Source: an uncultured Clostridia bacterium
GTDB lineage: Bacteria > Bacillota > Clostridia > TANB77 > CAG-508
Direction: 5' to 3'
Assembly: GCA_947626705.1 (NCBI GenBank)
Contig: CANQTJ010000025.1
Coordinates: 1 to 15,196 of the forward strand
Length of the DNA stretch: 15,196 nucleotides
Positions 8,336-15,128 of the stretch are shown piece after piece. How positions within the stretch are numbered: the stretch's first letter is position 1; every line of letters begins with the position of its first letter. A program made the translations under genes and the position numbers. The notes under the pieces were generated by a model that had not been told where the DNA came from, made no database searches, and saw only the letters and a list, made by a program, of their open reading frames with translations.

Positions 8336-8357
8336 CAATTTGTAAAAATGTTATACT
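8329..8357 (+). promoter_or_regulatory. Sigma-A-type promoter for the RsiV/DUF3298-like gene
   Basis: TTGACT (8329-8334), 17 nt spacer, TATACT (8352-8357), about 44 nt before the ATG at 8401. It starts in the right arm of the shared palindrome. Confidence 0.75.
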
Positions 8358-8400
8358 ATAAAAAATAAATTATTGTCTATGAAAGGTAAGGTTGTAATTT

Positions 8401-9249
8401 ATGAATGTATTACTTCCAGAAAAAGAAAAAATCGGCAAAAAAAGAATATTTATATATGTAATTGCTACTATTATTTGTATATTGGCAATTGGAATTGTAA
8501 TAGGAATACAAGTATTAGGAGATGATGTTATAAATAATTTATTTGGAGTAAGCAAATTAGTAAAAAGGACTGAACAGGAAGAAGCACAACTAAAATCAAA
8601 TTTTGAAAATATATTTGATAATAAATTTTATGATAAAGGAAATTATATAACACAAAAAATAGAAAATGATAAAGAAATAATATATACAAATTACCAAAAA
8701 GAACGACACATAGAAAATCAAGATATAAATATCAATTTACCATATATAAATATAAAAAATCAAAGAATACAGCAGTTTAATGAAGAAATTTCAAATACAT
8801 TTGAAGCTAAAGCAGAAGAAGTTTTAAATAATACATCTGAAAAAATAGTATATACTGTAAGTTATAAGGCTACAATAGAAAACAATATATTATCAATAAT
8901 AATATATTCAGATTTAAAGCAAGGAGCAAGTGCACAAAGAGTTATAATACAAACTTTTAATTTTAATTTAGATGAAAATAAAGAATTGACATTACAAGAA
9001 GTATTAAAGAAATATGATTTGAGTAAAAAATATGTACAGAATAAAATAGATAGTGATGTAGGTATTGAACAAAATAAATCACAGGACTTACAAGATTTAG
9101 GATATAATGTTTTCTCTAGAGATTTAGAAAGTGATATTTATAAAATTGAAAATATATCAGAGTTTTTTATATATGATAGTAATATATATATAATATTTGC
9201 TTATGGTAATGAACAAATAACAAGTGAAATGGATTTAGTAATAATATAA
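8401..9249 (+). CDS. Membrane-anchored protein with RsiV/DUF3298-like extracytoplasmic domain, 282 aa
   Basis: A short cytoplasmic basic tail is followed by one transmembrane helix (about residues 14-38) and an extracytoplasmic part. Residues about 85-185 look like a DUF4163-type module: INLPYINIKNQRIQQFNEEISNTF, then YTVSYKATIENNILSIIIYSDL. Residues about 186-280 look like the DUF3298/RsiV module: FNFNLDENKELTLQEVLKKYDL... and a C-terminal FFIYDSNIYIIFAYGN. Such two-module proteins include the anti-sigma factor RsiV (which binds lysozyme) and PdaC-type proteins. Here no sigma factor is adjacent and the cytoplasmic part is too short for an anti-sigma domain. The ribosome site is weak (TAAGG, about 12 nt upstream). 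It is divergent from clpE with a shared palindromic promoter region and ends with a strong terminator, so it is monocistronic. Ligand and role unknown. Confidence 0.75.
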   Translation: MNVLLPEKEKIGKKRIFIYVIATIICILAIGIVIGIQVLGDDVINNLFGVSKLVKRTEQEEAQLKSNFENIFDNKFYDKGNYITQKIENDKEIIYTNYQKERHIENQDININLPYINIKNQRIQQFNEEISNTFEAKAEEVLNNTSEKIVYTVSYKATIENNILSIIIYSDLKQGASAQRVIIQTFNFNLDENKELTLQEVLKKYDLSKKYVQNKIDSDVGIEQNKSQDLQDLGYNVFSRDLESDIYKIENISEFFIYDSNIYIIFAYGNEQITSEMDLVII

Positions 9250-9326
9250 TTTGTGTTTGATTTTTTATATTATAGTAGTTTATATAGTAAATTTTAAAAA
9301 TTTTTCTATAATATATAAAATAAATA

Positions 9327-9364
9327 AAAAGACTAGAAACTTTGCAGTTTTTAGTCTTTTGAAA
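9327..9364 (+). terminator. Intrinsic terminator after the RsiV/DUF3298-like gene
   Basis: AAAAGACTAGAAACT (9327-9341) pairs with AGTTTTTAGTCTTTT (9346-9360) with one G-U pair and a TTGC loop; the T-run ends the stem. The 365-nt gene-free stretch 9250-9614 holds this terminator and the palindromic element at 9480-9606; I see nothing else in it. Confidence 0.8.
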
Positions 9365-9479
9365 ATAAAAGGGGATGTTTTTTATTTTTTAGTCTTATTG
9401 ACTATGTTTGTATTATAATAATCAATTTTGTCCATTGTGTGAAATATAAGTGAAGATTAAGAAAAAAAGGAGAATAGGG

Positions 9480-9606
9480 AAAGAGGAAAAAGAGGGAAAA
9501 GGGGCCAGGCTTTTAATCCCTCTTTTTTTTATAATTACTTTATCAATAGAAGTTATAAAAAAAGAGGGATTAAAAGCCTGGCCCCTTTTCCCTCTTTTTC
9601 CTCTTT
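9480..9606. repeat. 127-nt near-perfect palindromic element, REPIN/MITE-like
   Basis: Arm 9480-9534 is the reverse complement of arm 9553-9606 over about 54 bp. The only difference I see is a T8 versus A7 run; an 18-nt AT-rich centre separates the arms. Each arm carries GGGGCCAGGC inside purine-rich tracts, much richer in G and C than the surroundings. The form (two inverted copies of a short GGGG..AGGC unit) recalls REP sequences moved by RAYT transposases. It encodes no protein. It ends 8 nt from the htrA stop codon and would also act as a strong hairpin at the end of the htrA message. Copy number elsewhere cannot be seen here. Confidence 0.75.
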
Positions 9607-9614
9607 TCTGTTTT

Positions 9615-10865
9615 TTAAGGTTGCTCACCTAATTTTAAAGTTATTTCTTTCTCATTGCCATCTCTATTAATTTTTAATTTTAGTTCATCACCTATATTAT
9701 GAGAATTTTTAATTTCATTTAATTCGTCCATTTTAGTAATCTTTTTTCCATCGGCCTCTATTATTACATCACCATTTTTTAATCCAGCTTTTTCTGCTGC
9801 TGAAAAGTCTTCAACAGAATATACATATACACCAACAACTAAATTATATCTTTCAGCAGTAGCTTCATCTAAATCCTTACCAGAAATTCCAATATAAGGT
9901 CTTTTAACTTTGCTATATTGAATTAATTGAGATGTTATATCTGTAGTTGAGTTAATAGGAATAGCAAATCCAATACCTTCGATTCCAGTTCCAGATAATT
10001 TTAATGTATTTATTCCTATAACATTTCCTTCACTATTAACCAAAGCACCTCCACTATTTCCAGAATTTATGGCAGCATCAGTTTGTATACATTTATAAGT
10101 TTTTCCATCAGAATCAGTAATCTCTCTATTTACAGCACTTACAATACCAGTTGTTACTGTACTATTCATATTTACAGGATTACCAACAGCCATTGCAAAT
10201 TCGCCGACTTTTACATCATCTGAATCAGCAAATTCAGCTTTTGTTAAACCAGTTTTTTCAATTTTTATAACAGCTAAGTCAGTTTGTTCATCTTGACCAA
10301 CTATTTTTGCTTCATATTCTGTTTCATCGTTAAATAGTGTAACAGTAACCTTAGTTGCTTCTGAGATTTGATAATATAAACTTTGTTCAGAACTACTTGA
10401 AGATACTACGTGATTATTTGTTAATATATAACCATCTTCACTAATTATAATACCTGAACCAGAAGCACTTGCTGTTGAAGTAGAACCTCTACCAAAAATA
10501 GATGTTGTATTTACAGTATAGTCTATTTTTATACCAACGATTGATGGTAATATTTTATTTGCTGCATATACAGCTGTATCTGAATAGTTGTTTAAAGAAA
10601 TTTGTTGTACATAACCATCAGATTTTGTTGAATTGTTATTTGTAGTACTTATAGATGAATTAGTGCTTCCCATTATTTTATTTTTTATTGATGGAACACC
10701 AAAACATGTTCCTATAACTACTGAACATCCAACTACTCCACTAACAAATGGTAGTAGAACGCTTTTTCCAAATCCAGTTTTATTTTTTGATGTTTTATTA
10801 TATGATGTTGAACCATTTACTGGAATTGCTTTAAATTTAGTTTCATTTTTTTCTTTTTCTTCCAT
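9615..10865 (-). CDS. htrA: Membrane-anchored HtrA/DegP-like serine protease with one PDZ domain, 416 aa
   Basis: Quality-control protease of the cell surface that degrades misfolded exported proteins. A cytoplasmic Lys/Asn-rich tail (1-34) precedes one transmembrane helix (about 35-55) and a Ser/Thr/Asn-rich stalk (66-90). The trypsin-like domain has the full triad: His152 (TNNHVV), Asp196 (TDLAVIKIE) and Ser271 (GNSGGALVN). A single PDZ domain covers about 323-412 (RPYIGISGKDL ... AGLKNGDVIIEADG). Length and order match Gram-positive HtrA. The start at 10865 has AGGAGG at good spacing. It has its own upstream region with a tandem TTCACA box and is divergent from the glycine-rich array. Its stop codon is 8 nt from the palindromic element at 9480-9606. 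Confidence 0.95.
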   Translation of the reverse strand: MEEKEKNETKFKAIPVNGSTSYNKTSKNKTGFGKSVLLPFVSGVVGCSVVIGTCFGVPSIKNKIMGSTNSSISTTNNNSTKSDGYVQQISLNNYSDTAVYAANKILPSIVGIKIDYTVNTTSIFGRGSTSTASASGSGIIISEDGYILTNNHVVSSSSSEQSLYYQISEATKVTVTLFNDETEYEAKIVGQDEQTDLAVIKIEKTGLTKAEFADSDDVKVGEFAMAVGNPVNMNSTVTTGIVSAVNREITDSDGKTYKCIQTDAAINSGNSGGALVNSEGNVIGINTLKLSGTGIEGIGFAIPINSTTDITSQLIQYSKVKRPYIGISGKDLDEATAERYNLVVGVYVYSVEDFSAAEKAGLKNGDVIIEADGKKITKMDELNEIKNSHNIGDELKLKINRDGNEKEITLKLGEQP

Positions 10866-10926
10866 TTTATAATTTCCTCCTAAGATTAAATTTTAAATTT
10901 ATAATTATATAATAACTCAAATTTAT

Positions 10927-10961
10927 ATTATAATACAAGAGTTTTGTGAAACTTTTGTGAA
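10927..10961 (-). promoter_or_regulatory. htrA control region: tandem TTCACA-N5-TTCACA box and -10 TATAAT
   Basis: On the minus strand TTCACA (10961-10956), AAAGT, TTCACA (10950-10945): identical half-sites repeating every 11 bp, one helical turn. The whole repeat is TTTTGTGAAA twice on the plus strand (10942-10951, 10953-10962). TATAAT (10932-10927) follows 12 nt after the second half-site and no good -35 hexamer is present, so the box would cover the -35 region, as for activator-dependent promoters. OmpR/PhoB-family regulators bind such direct repeats; in Bacillus, htrA answers to CssR of that family. The link to CssR is inference. Confidence 0.6.
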
Positions 10962-11002
10962 AAAAATGTAATAAGTTGGTAACAAAAACTAAATAAAAAA
11001 CA

Positions 11003-11031
11003 TTGAATAAAAAAAATTGTTATGATATACT
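11003..11031 (+). promoter_or_regulatory. Promoter of glycine-rich gene copy 1
   Basis: TTGAAT (11003-11008), 17 nt spacer, TATACT (11026-11031). The -10 and the following leader (TATAATTAGTAATATATAG then TAAACATAATA) match the leaders of copies 2 and 3. Confidence 0.75.
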
Positions 11032-11077
11032 ATAATTAGTAATATATAGTAAACATAATAAGAGAAGAGGGATTCTA

Positions 11078-12936
11078 ATGAAAAAGAAAGTAAATTTGTT
11101 TTTTTCAAATAAAAAAATGCAATTGGTATTAGTATTAATTATACTAATGGTAGCTATGTTGTGTTTTATAGCAAATAAAAATGGATTTATAGGAAATATT
11201 GCAAGGAATATTAGAGGTGAGCTAGAAGAACCTGAAGTTGCAGAGCTATTTACTTATACAATGTATGATAATCAAAATGAAGAAAAAATAAAAGTTTTGG
11301 TAAAAGTGCAAAGTGAAGATGGTTTGGATTATATTGAAACACCTGATAATCATAAAATTCAATGTAATGGGAAAAAAGTAATGGCACTAGATTATGAAGT
11401 GAAGAAGGATAAAGATTATGTATTTAAGGTAAAAGAAAGTAATAAAGATGTGCAAGAGCAAAATTTAAGAGTTGACGATGAATATATAAAAAGTAAGATA
11501 TTGGAAGTACAAAATCCTACAGAAGGAACTGGAATAACAACTTTACAGATAAATAGATATATGAACTTTGATGATTTTACATTGTATTATAAAATTGGAA
11601 AAAAAGGACAATGGCAGTTATGTAAAAATAAGGAAGGAATGAAAATAGAGAAAGATGATTATTTAGATTTATATGAGGGGAATTTAGTTAATGAAGATGA
11701 TACAATAACTGTAGATATAAAGATTGTAAGTAAACAGGAGATAAATAAAATTCTTTTTAATAAAGATTATAAAATTAATATGCAACCTCAAGAAAATATA
11801 GAAGATGGAATAATACAAGTAATAGCAAAACGAGAACTTGAGAATGATGGACATATTGAAGTTACAATAGGAAATGAAACTTATGCGATGCACACTTATG
11901 TATTTGATGGGAATCAAGAATGGAAAGAAGATCAAATTTTTGGAGATGAAGAAGATATAGGTAATGCGAAAGAATATGCTAAGAATATGGTAGTGGTAAA
12001 AGTAAATGGAAATTTAACAATAGATGAAAATGTAACAGTAACTGCATATAATTCGTCATACGGAGGTCCAAAAGGAATGCTATTATATGTAACAGGAGAT
12101 ATAATTAATAAAGGTACAATTAGCATGACTGCAAGGGGTGCTAAAGCAAAAGGTCAAAATGTATATTTATGGAAAAATACTAATGGAAGTTGTGAAAGTA
12201 TTGATGCTACTGGAGGAAAAGGCGGAGCATCATATGATTCTAGATCTCTTGTAACAACAGTAGTAGTAAATGGAAAAAAAGGAAATAATGGAATATCTAG
12301 AAGAACAGGTGGCGGAGGCACAGGTTCTGGTAGAAGTTACTTGAATATAGGTCATATTGTAATAGGTCAAGGAGGAAGAGGTACATCATATTCAGGTGGA
12401 AGTGGTTCTGGAGCTGCTAATACAGATGGGGGTAGAAACCAAAACGAGAGATTAGCTGTTTCAGGAGCAGGTTCTTCAGAAGGAGGTGCACGGAAGTAAT
12501 GGTGCAGTTAGTTCTGGAAACGGTTCAGGATATGGACAAATATCAATAGGAGGAACAGGGAATCCAAGTGGGCAATATGCAACTTACCAAGAAAGTGTAA
12601 ATGATTATAAACAAGTGAATGGTACAGGAGGACTATTAATAATATTCTCAAAAAATTTAACTAATAATGGAACAATACAAGCAAATGGAGTATCTTCTAG
12701 TACAGGAAAAAGGTCCAATACAAATGGAAGGATAGATACAGGAGGAGCATCACGGAGGAGGAAGTATAAATATTTTTTATAGTGAAAAATATGAAAATAA
12801 TAATGGTACTATAACAGTAAATGGTGGTGCAGCAATATCTGTAGAAGGTGGAGCTAAAGGAGGAGCAGGAGGAGATGGTACAGTTTCAATAGGTTGTGTA
12901 GGTACTGGAACTTATGTAAATAACGAAAATAATTAA
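11078..12936 (+). CDS. Membrane-anchored glycine-rich surface protein, array copy 1, 618 aa if two +1 frameshifts are read through
   Basis: Start chosen for AGAGGG just upstream. A Lys-rich start precedes one transmembrane helix (about residues 14-32), then an extracytoplasmic region. The first 140 residues are almost identical to copy 2 (GELEEPEVAELFTYTMYDNQ...). A divergent middle part follows, then a conserved module (MHTYVFDGNQEW ... SSYGGPKGMLLYVTG). The C-terminal glycine-rich region has GGGGTGSG, GTSYSGGSGSGAAN and NNGTI/NGG motifs. The zero frame stops at 12497. Skipping C12491 restores the homologous frame, which would stop at 12780; skipping C12753 restores it again to the stop at 12934-12936, with the same end (GTVSIGCVGTGTYV) as copy 2 (606 aa). 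Both breaks are at in-frame CGG. No other lesion is visible. Function unknown; the C-terminal repeats suggest an extended surface or adhesive domain. If the frameshifts are lesions this is a pseudogene. Confidence 0.85.
12488..12494 (+). other. +1 frameshift site GCA-CGG-A in glycine-rich gene copy 1
   Basis: Zero frame GCA CGG AAG TAA stops. Skipping C12491 gives GCA (C) GGA AGT AAT, continuing the glycine-rich sequence homologous to copy 2 (GSNG..., then GYGQIS.GGTGNPSG). Confidence 0.85.
12750..12756 (+). other. +1 frameshift site TCA-CGG-A in glycine-rich gene copy 1
   Basis: Zero frame TCA CGG AGG AGG AAG leads to a stop at 12780. Skipping C12753 gives TCA (C) GGA GGA GGA AGT, which aligns base for base with TCT GGA GGA GGA AGT in copy 2 (14760-14774). 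The insertion is therefore located exactly. Confidence 0.9.
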
Positions 12937-12941
12937 AAAAT

Positions 12942-12972
12942 AAGGTAGAATTGATTTCTACCTTGTTTTTTT
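12942..12972 (+). terminator. Intrinsic terminator of glycine-rich copy 1
   Basis: AAGGTAGAA (12942-12950), TTGAT loop, TTCTACCTT (12956-12964), then G and seven Ts (12966-12972). It starts 5 nt after the stop of the frame-restored gene, which supports 12936 as the true end. Confidence 0.92.
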
Positions 12973-13014
12973 GCTATTTTTATATTTATTATGTTTCATA
13001 ATGAAAAATGAGAC

Positions 13015-13045
13015 TTAAATAAAAAGTGAAATTTAAATAAAAAGT
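13015..13045 (+). repeat. Two direct repeats TTAAATAAAAAGT upstream of copy 2 promoter
   Basis: TTAAATAAAAAGT at 13015-13027 and 13033-13045, an 18-nt period, ending 1 nt before the -35 box. The same pair occurs before copy 3 (15022-15034, 15040-15052). An AT-rich promoter-stimulating (UP-like) element or a regulator site are both possible; copy 1 has only a rough single unit. Confidence 0.6.
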
Positions 13046-13046
13046 A

Positions 13047-13075
13047 TTGAATTAAAAATGGGGGTATGATATATT
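13047..13075 (+). promoter_or_regulatory. Promoter of glycine-rich gene copy 2
   Basis: TTGAAT (13047-13052), 17 nt spacer, TATATT (13070-13075), with TATGAT just before. The region through the start codon is nearly identical to that of copy 3. Confidence 0.75.
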
Positions 13076-13121
13076 ATAATTAGTAATATATAGTAAACAT
13101 AATAAAGAAAGGAAGATTCTA

Positions 13122-14942
13122 ATGAAAAAGAAAATAAATTTATTTTTGTCAAATAAAAAAATGCAGATAGTATTACTTTTAATTATACTAATTATAGTTA
13201 CATTGTGTTTAATAGTAAATAAAAATGGATTTATAGGAAATATTGCAAGGAATATTAAAGGTGAGCTAGAAGAACCTGAGGTTGCAGAACTATTTACTTA
13301 TACAATGTATGATAATCAAGATGAGGATAAGATAAAAGTTTTGGTAAAAGTGCAAAGTGAAGATGGTTTGGATTATATCGAAACACCTGATAATCATAAA
13401 ATTCAATGTAATGGGAAAAAAGCAATGGCATTGGATTATGAAGTGCAGAAAGATGAAGATTATATATTTAAGGTAAAAGAAAGCAATAAAGATGTGCAAG
13501 AGCAAAATTTAAGAGTTGATGATACATATATACACGATAAAATATTAAATTTTAGTAATACAACAGAAAGGACAGGAAAAACTACTATAAAAATAAATAG
13601 ATATATGGATTTTGATGATTTTGTAACATATTGCAAATTTGGAGAAAATGGCGAATGGGAACAATGTGAAGGAGAAATTACAAAAGATGATTTTCAAGAT
13701 TTTTATAAGAATAATTTACTAAATAATGACGGTACGATAACTACTTATGTAAAGATTTCTAGCAATAAAAATTCAAATCAAATTATATTAAATAATGAAA
13801 AATATTATGTTTTTTTGGAAGATGGATTACTACAGATATTGCAGAATGCTGATATTAAAGATAATGGTTATTTTGAAACTACAATAAATACGCAAACATA
13901 TTCTATGCACACTTATGTATTTAATGGAGATCAAGAATGGAAAAACGATCAAATATTTGGAGATGAAAGTGATATAGGAAAAGCTGGAATCTATGCTAAA
14001 AATATGATTTTAGTAAAAGTTAATGGAAATTTAACTATAGAAGAGGGAGTAACAGTCACAACATATCATTCATCATATGGAGGACCTAAAGGAATATTAT
14101 TATATGTTACAGGAAATATAGTAAATAAAGGAACAATAAGTATGACTGCTAGAGGTGCTTATGCTAAAGGTCAGGATATTTATTTATGGGATAATAATAA
14201 TGCTAATTATGAATATGTACCTGCAATAGGTGCTGAGGGTGGTCAAGCTAAAACTTTATCATTTAATGGTGGGAATTACGGTATTGCAATAAATGGTAAT
14301 AATGGAAAAAACGGAAGTAATAGGCAAACAGGCGGTGGTGGAACTGGCTCAGGAAGAAATTGGATGAAAGGTATTACTATTGGAAAAGGAGCCACAGGGA
14401 CGTCATATTCAGGTGGAAGTGGTTCAGGAGCAGCTAATTCAGATGGTGGTAACCATAGTGGTTGGGCAATATCAGGAAACGCAGCAGAAGATGGGGGATC
14501 AGGTTCAAATGGGGATGTTAGATCAGGAAATAATTCAGGATATGGTCAAATATCAATGGGAGGAACAGGAAATCCAAGTGGAAATTATGCCTCATATCGT
14601 ATAGGACCAACAAATTATATAAAAAGAGAAGGAACAGGTGGATTATTAATAATGTATTCAAATAATTTTACAAATAATGGTACAATAGAAGCAAATGGAG
14701 TGTCTTCTAGTACAGGAAAAAGACCTAATACAAATGGAAGAATAGATCCAGGAGGAGCATCTGGAGGAGGAAGTATAAATATATTTTATAAAGGAGAATG
14801 TGGTAATAAAGGAACTATAACAGCAAATGGTGGTGCTGCAATAACTGGAGAAGGCGGTAATACAGGAGGAGCAGGAGGAAATGGTACAGTTTCAATAGGT
14901 TGTGTAGGTACTGGAACTTATGTAAGTTATGCTGACGATTAA
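13122..14942 (+). CDS. Membrane-anchored glycine-rich surface protein, array copy 2, 606 aa
   Basis: Intact paralogue of the preceding gene. An N-terminal transmembrane helix (about residues 14-32) with Lys-rich cytoplasmic start is followed by a conserved juxtamembrane region (GFIGNIARNIKGELEEPEVAELF...) to about residue 140. A divergent part (about 140-250) comes next, then MHTYVFNGDQEW and a conserved beta-type module ending near GQDIYLW. From about residue 375 it is glycine-rich, with GGGGTGSG, SYSGGSGSGAAN, GGTGNPSG, NNGTIEANG and NKGTITANGG motifs. The regular N-G-T-I spacing suggests stacked beta strands. Ribosome site AAAGGA lies just before the ATG. It has its own promoter and terminator, so it is monocistronic. 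No CGG codon occurs in it. No sorting motif or enzyme signature seen; function unknown. Confidence 0.9.
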   Translation: MKKKINLFLSNKKMQIVLLLIILIIVTLCLIVNKNGFIGNIARNIKGELEEPEVAELFTYTMYDNQDEDKIKVLVKVQSEDGLDYIETPDNHKIQCNGKKAMALDYEVQKDEDYIFKVKESNKDVQEQNLRVDDTYIHDKILNFSNTTERTGKTTIKINRYMDFDDFVTYCKFGENGEWEQCEGEITKDDFQDFYKNNLLNNDGTITTYVKISSNKNSNQIILNNEKYYVFLEDGLLQILQNADIKDNGYFETTINTQTYSMHTYVFNGDQEWKNDQIFGDESDIGKAGIYAKNMILVKVNGNLTIEEGVTVTTYHSSYGGPKGILLYVTGNIVNKGTISMTARGAYAKGQDIYLWDNNNANYEYVPAIGAEGGQAKTLSFNGGNYGIAINGNNGKNGSNRQTGGGGTGSGRNWMKGITIGKGATGTSYSGGSGSGAANSDGGNHSGWAISGNAAEDGGSGSNGDVRSGNNSGYGQISMGGTGNPSGNYASYRIGPTNYIKREGTGGLLIMYSNNFTNNGTIEANGVSSSTGKRPNTNGRIDPGGASGGGSINIFYKGECGNKGTITANGGAAITGEGGNTGGAGGNGTVSIGCVGTGTYVSYADD

Positions 14943-14947
14943 GAAAT

Positions 14948-14978
14948 AAGGTAGAATTAATATCTACCTTGTTTTTTT
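14948..14978 (+). terminator. Intrinsic terminator of glycine-rich copy 2
   Basis: AAGGTAGA (14948-14955), 7-nt loop, TCTACCTT (14963-14970), G, then seven Ts. The loop sequence differs from that of copy 1 while the stem is kept. Confidence 0.9.
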
Positions 14979-15020
14979 GCTATTTTTATATTTGTTATGT
15001 TTTATAATGAAAAAATTAAA

Positions 15021-15052
15021 CTTAAATAAAAAGTGAAACTTAAATAAAAAGT
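15021..15052 (+). repeat. Two direct repeats CTTAAATAAAAAGT upstream of copy 3 promoter
   Basis: Perfect 14-nt repeats at 15021-15034 and 15039-15052 with an 18-nt period, ending 1 nt before the -35 box, as at copy 2. Confidence 0.6.
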
Positions 15053-15053
15053 A

Positions 15054-15082
15054 TTGAATTAAAAATGGGGGTATGATATATT
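15054..15082 (+). promoter_or_regulatory. Promoter of glycine-rich gene copy 3
   Basis: TTGAAT (15054-15059), 17 nt spacer, TATATT (15077-15082), the same arrangement as copy 2. Confidence 0.75.
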
Positions 15083-15128
15083 ATAATTAGTAATATAAAG
15101 TAAACATAATAAAGAAAGGGAGATTCTA

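Noticed and set aside
9422..9632. Two overlapping 60-68 aa ORFs on opposite strands rich in Lys, Gly and Phe
   Set aside because: They are read from the palindromic element and its flanks; low-complexity composition and mirror-image sequence show they are not genes.
12486..12782. A separate 98-aa ORF inside the glycine-rich gene copy 1
   Set aside because: It starts at a GTG inside the homologous gene, has no ribosome site, and its sequence is the direct continuation of copy 1 between the two CGG frameshifts.
14380..14604. A 74-aa ORF rich in Gln and Val in another frame of copy 2
   Set aside because: Out-of-frame reading of glycine-codon repeats; the main frame is intact and conserved.
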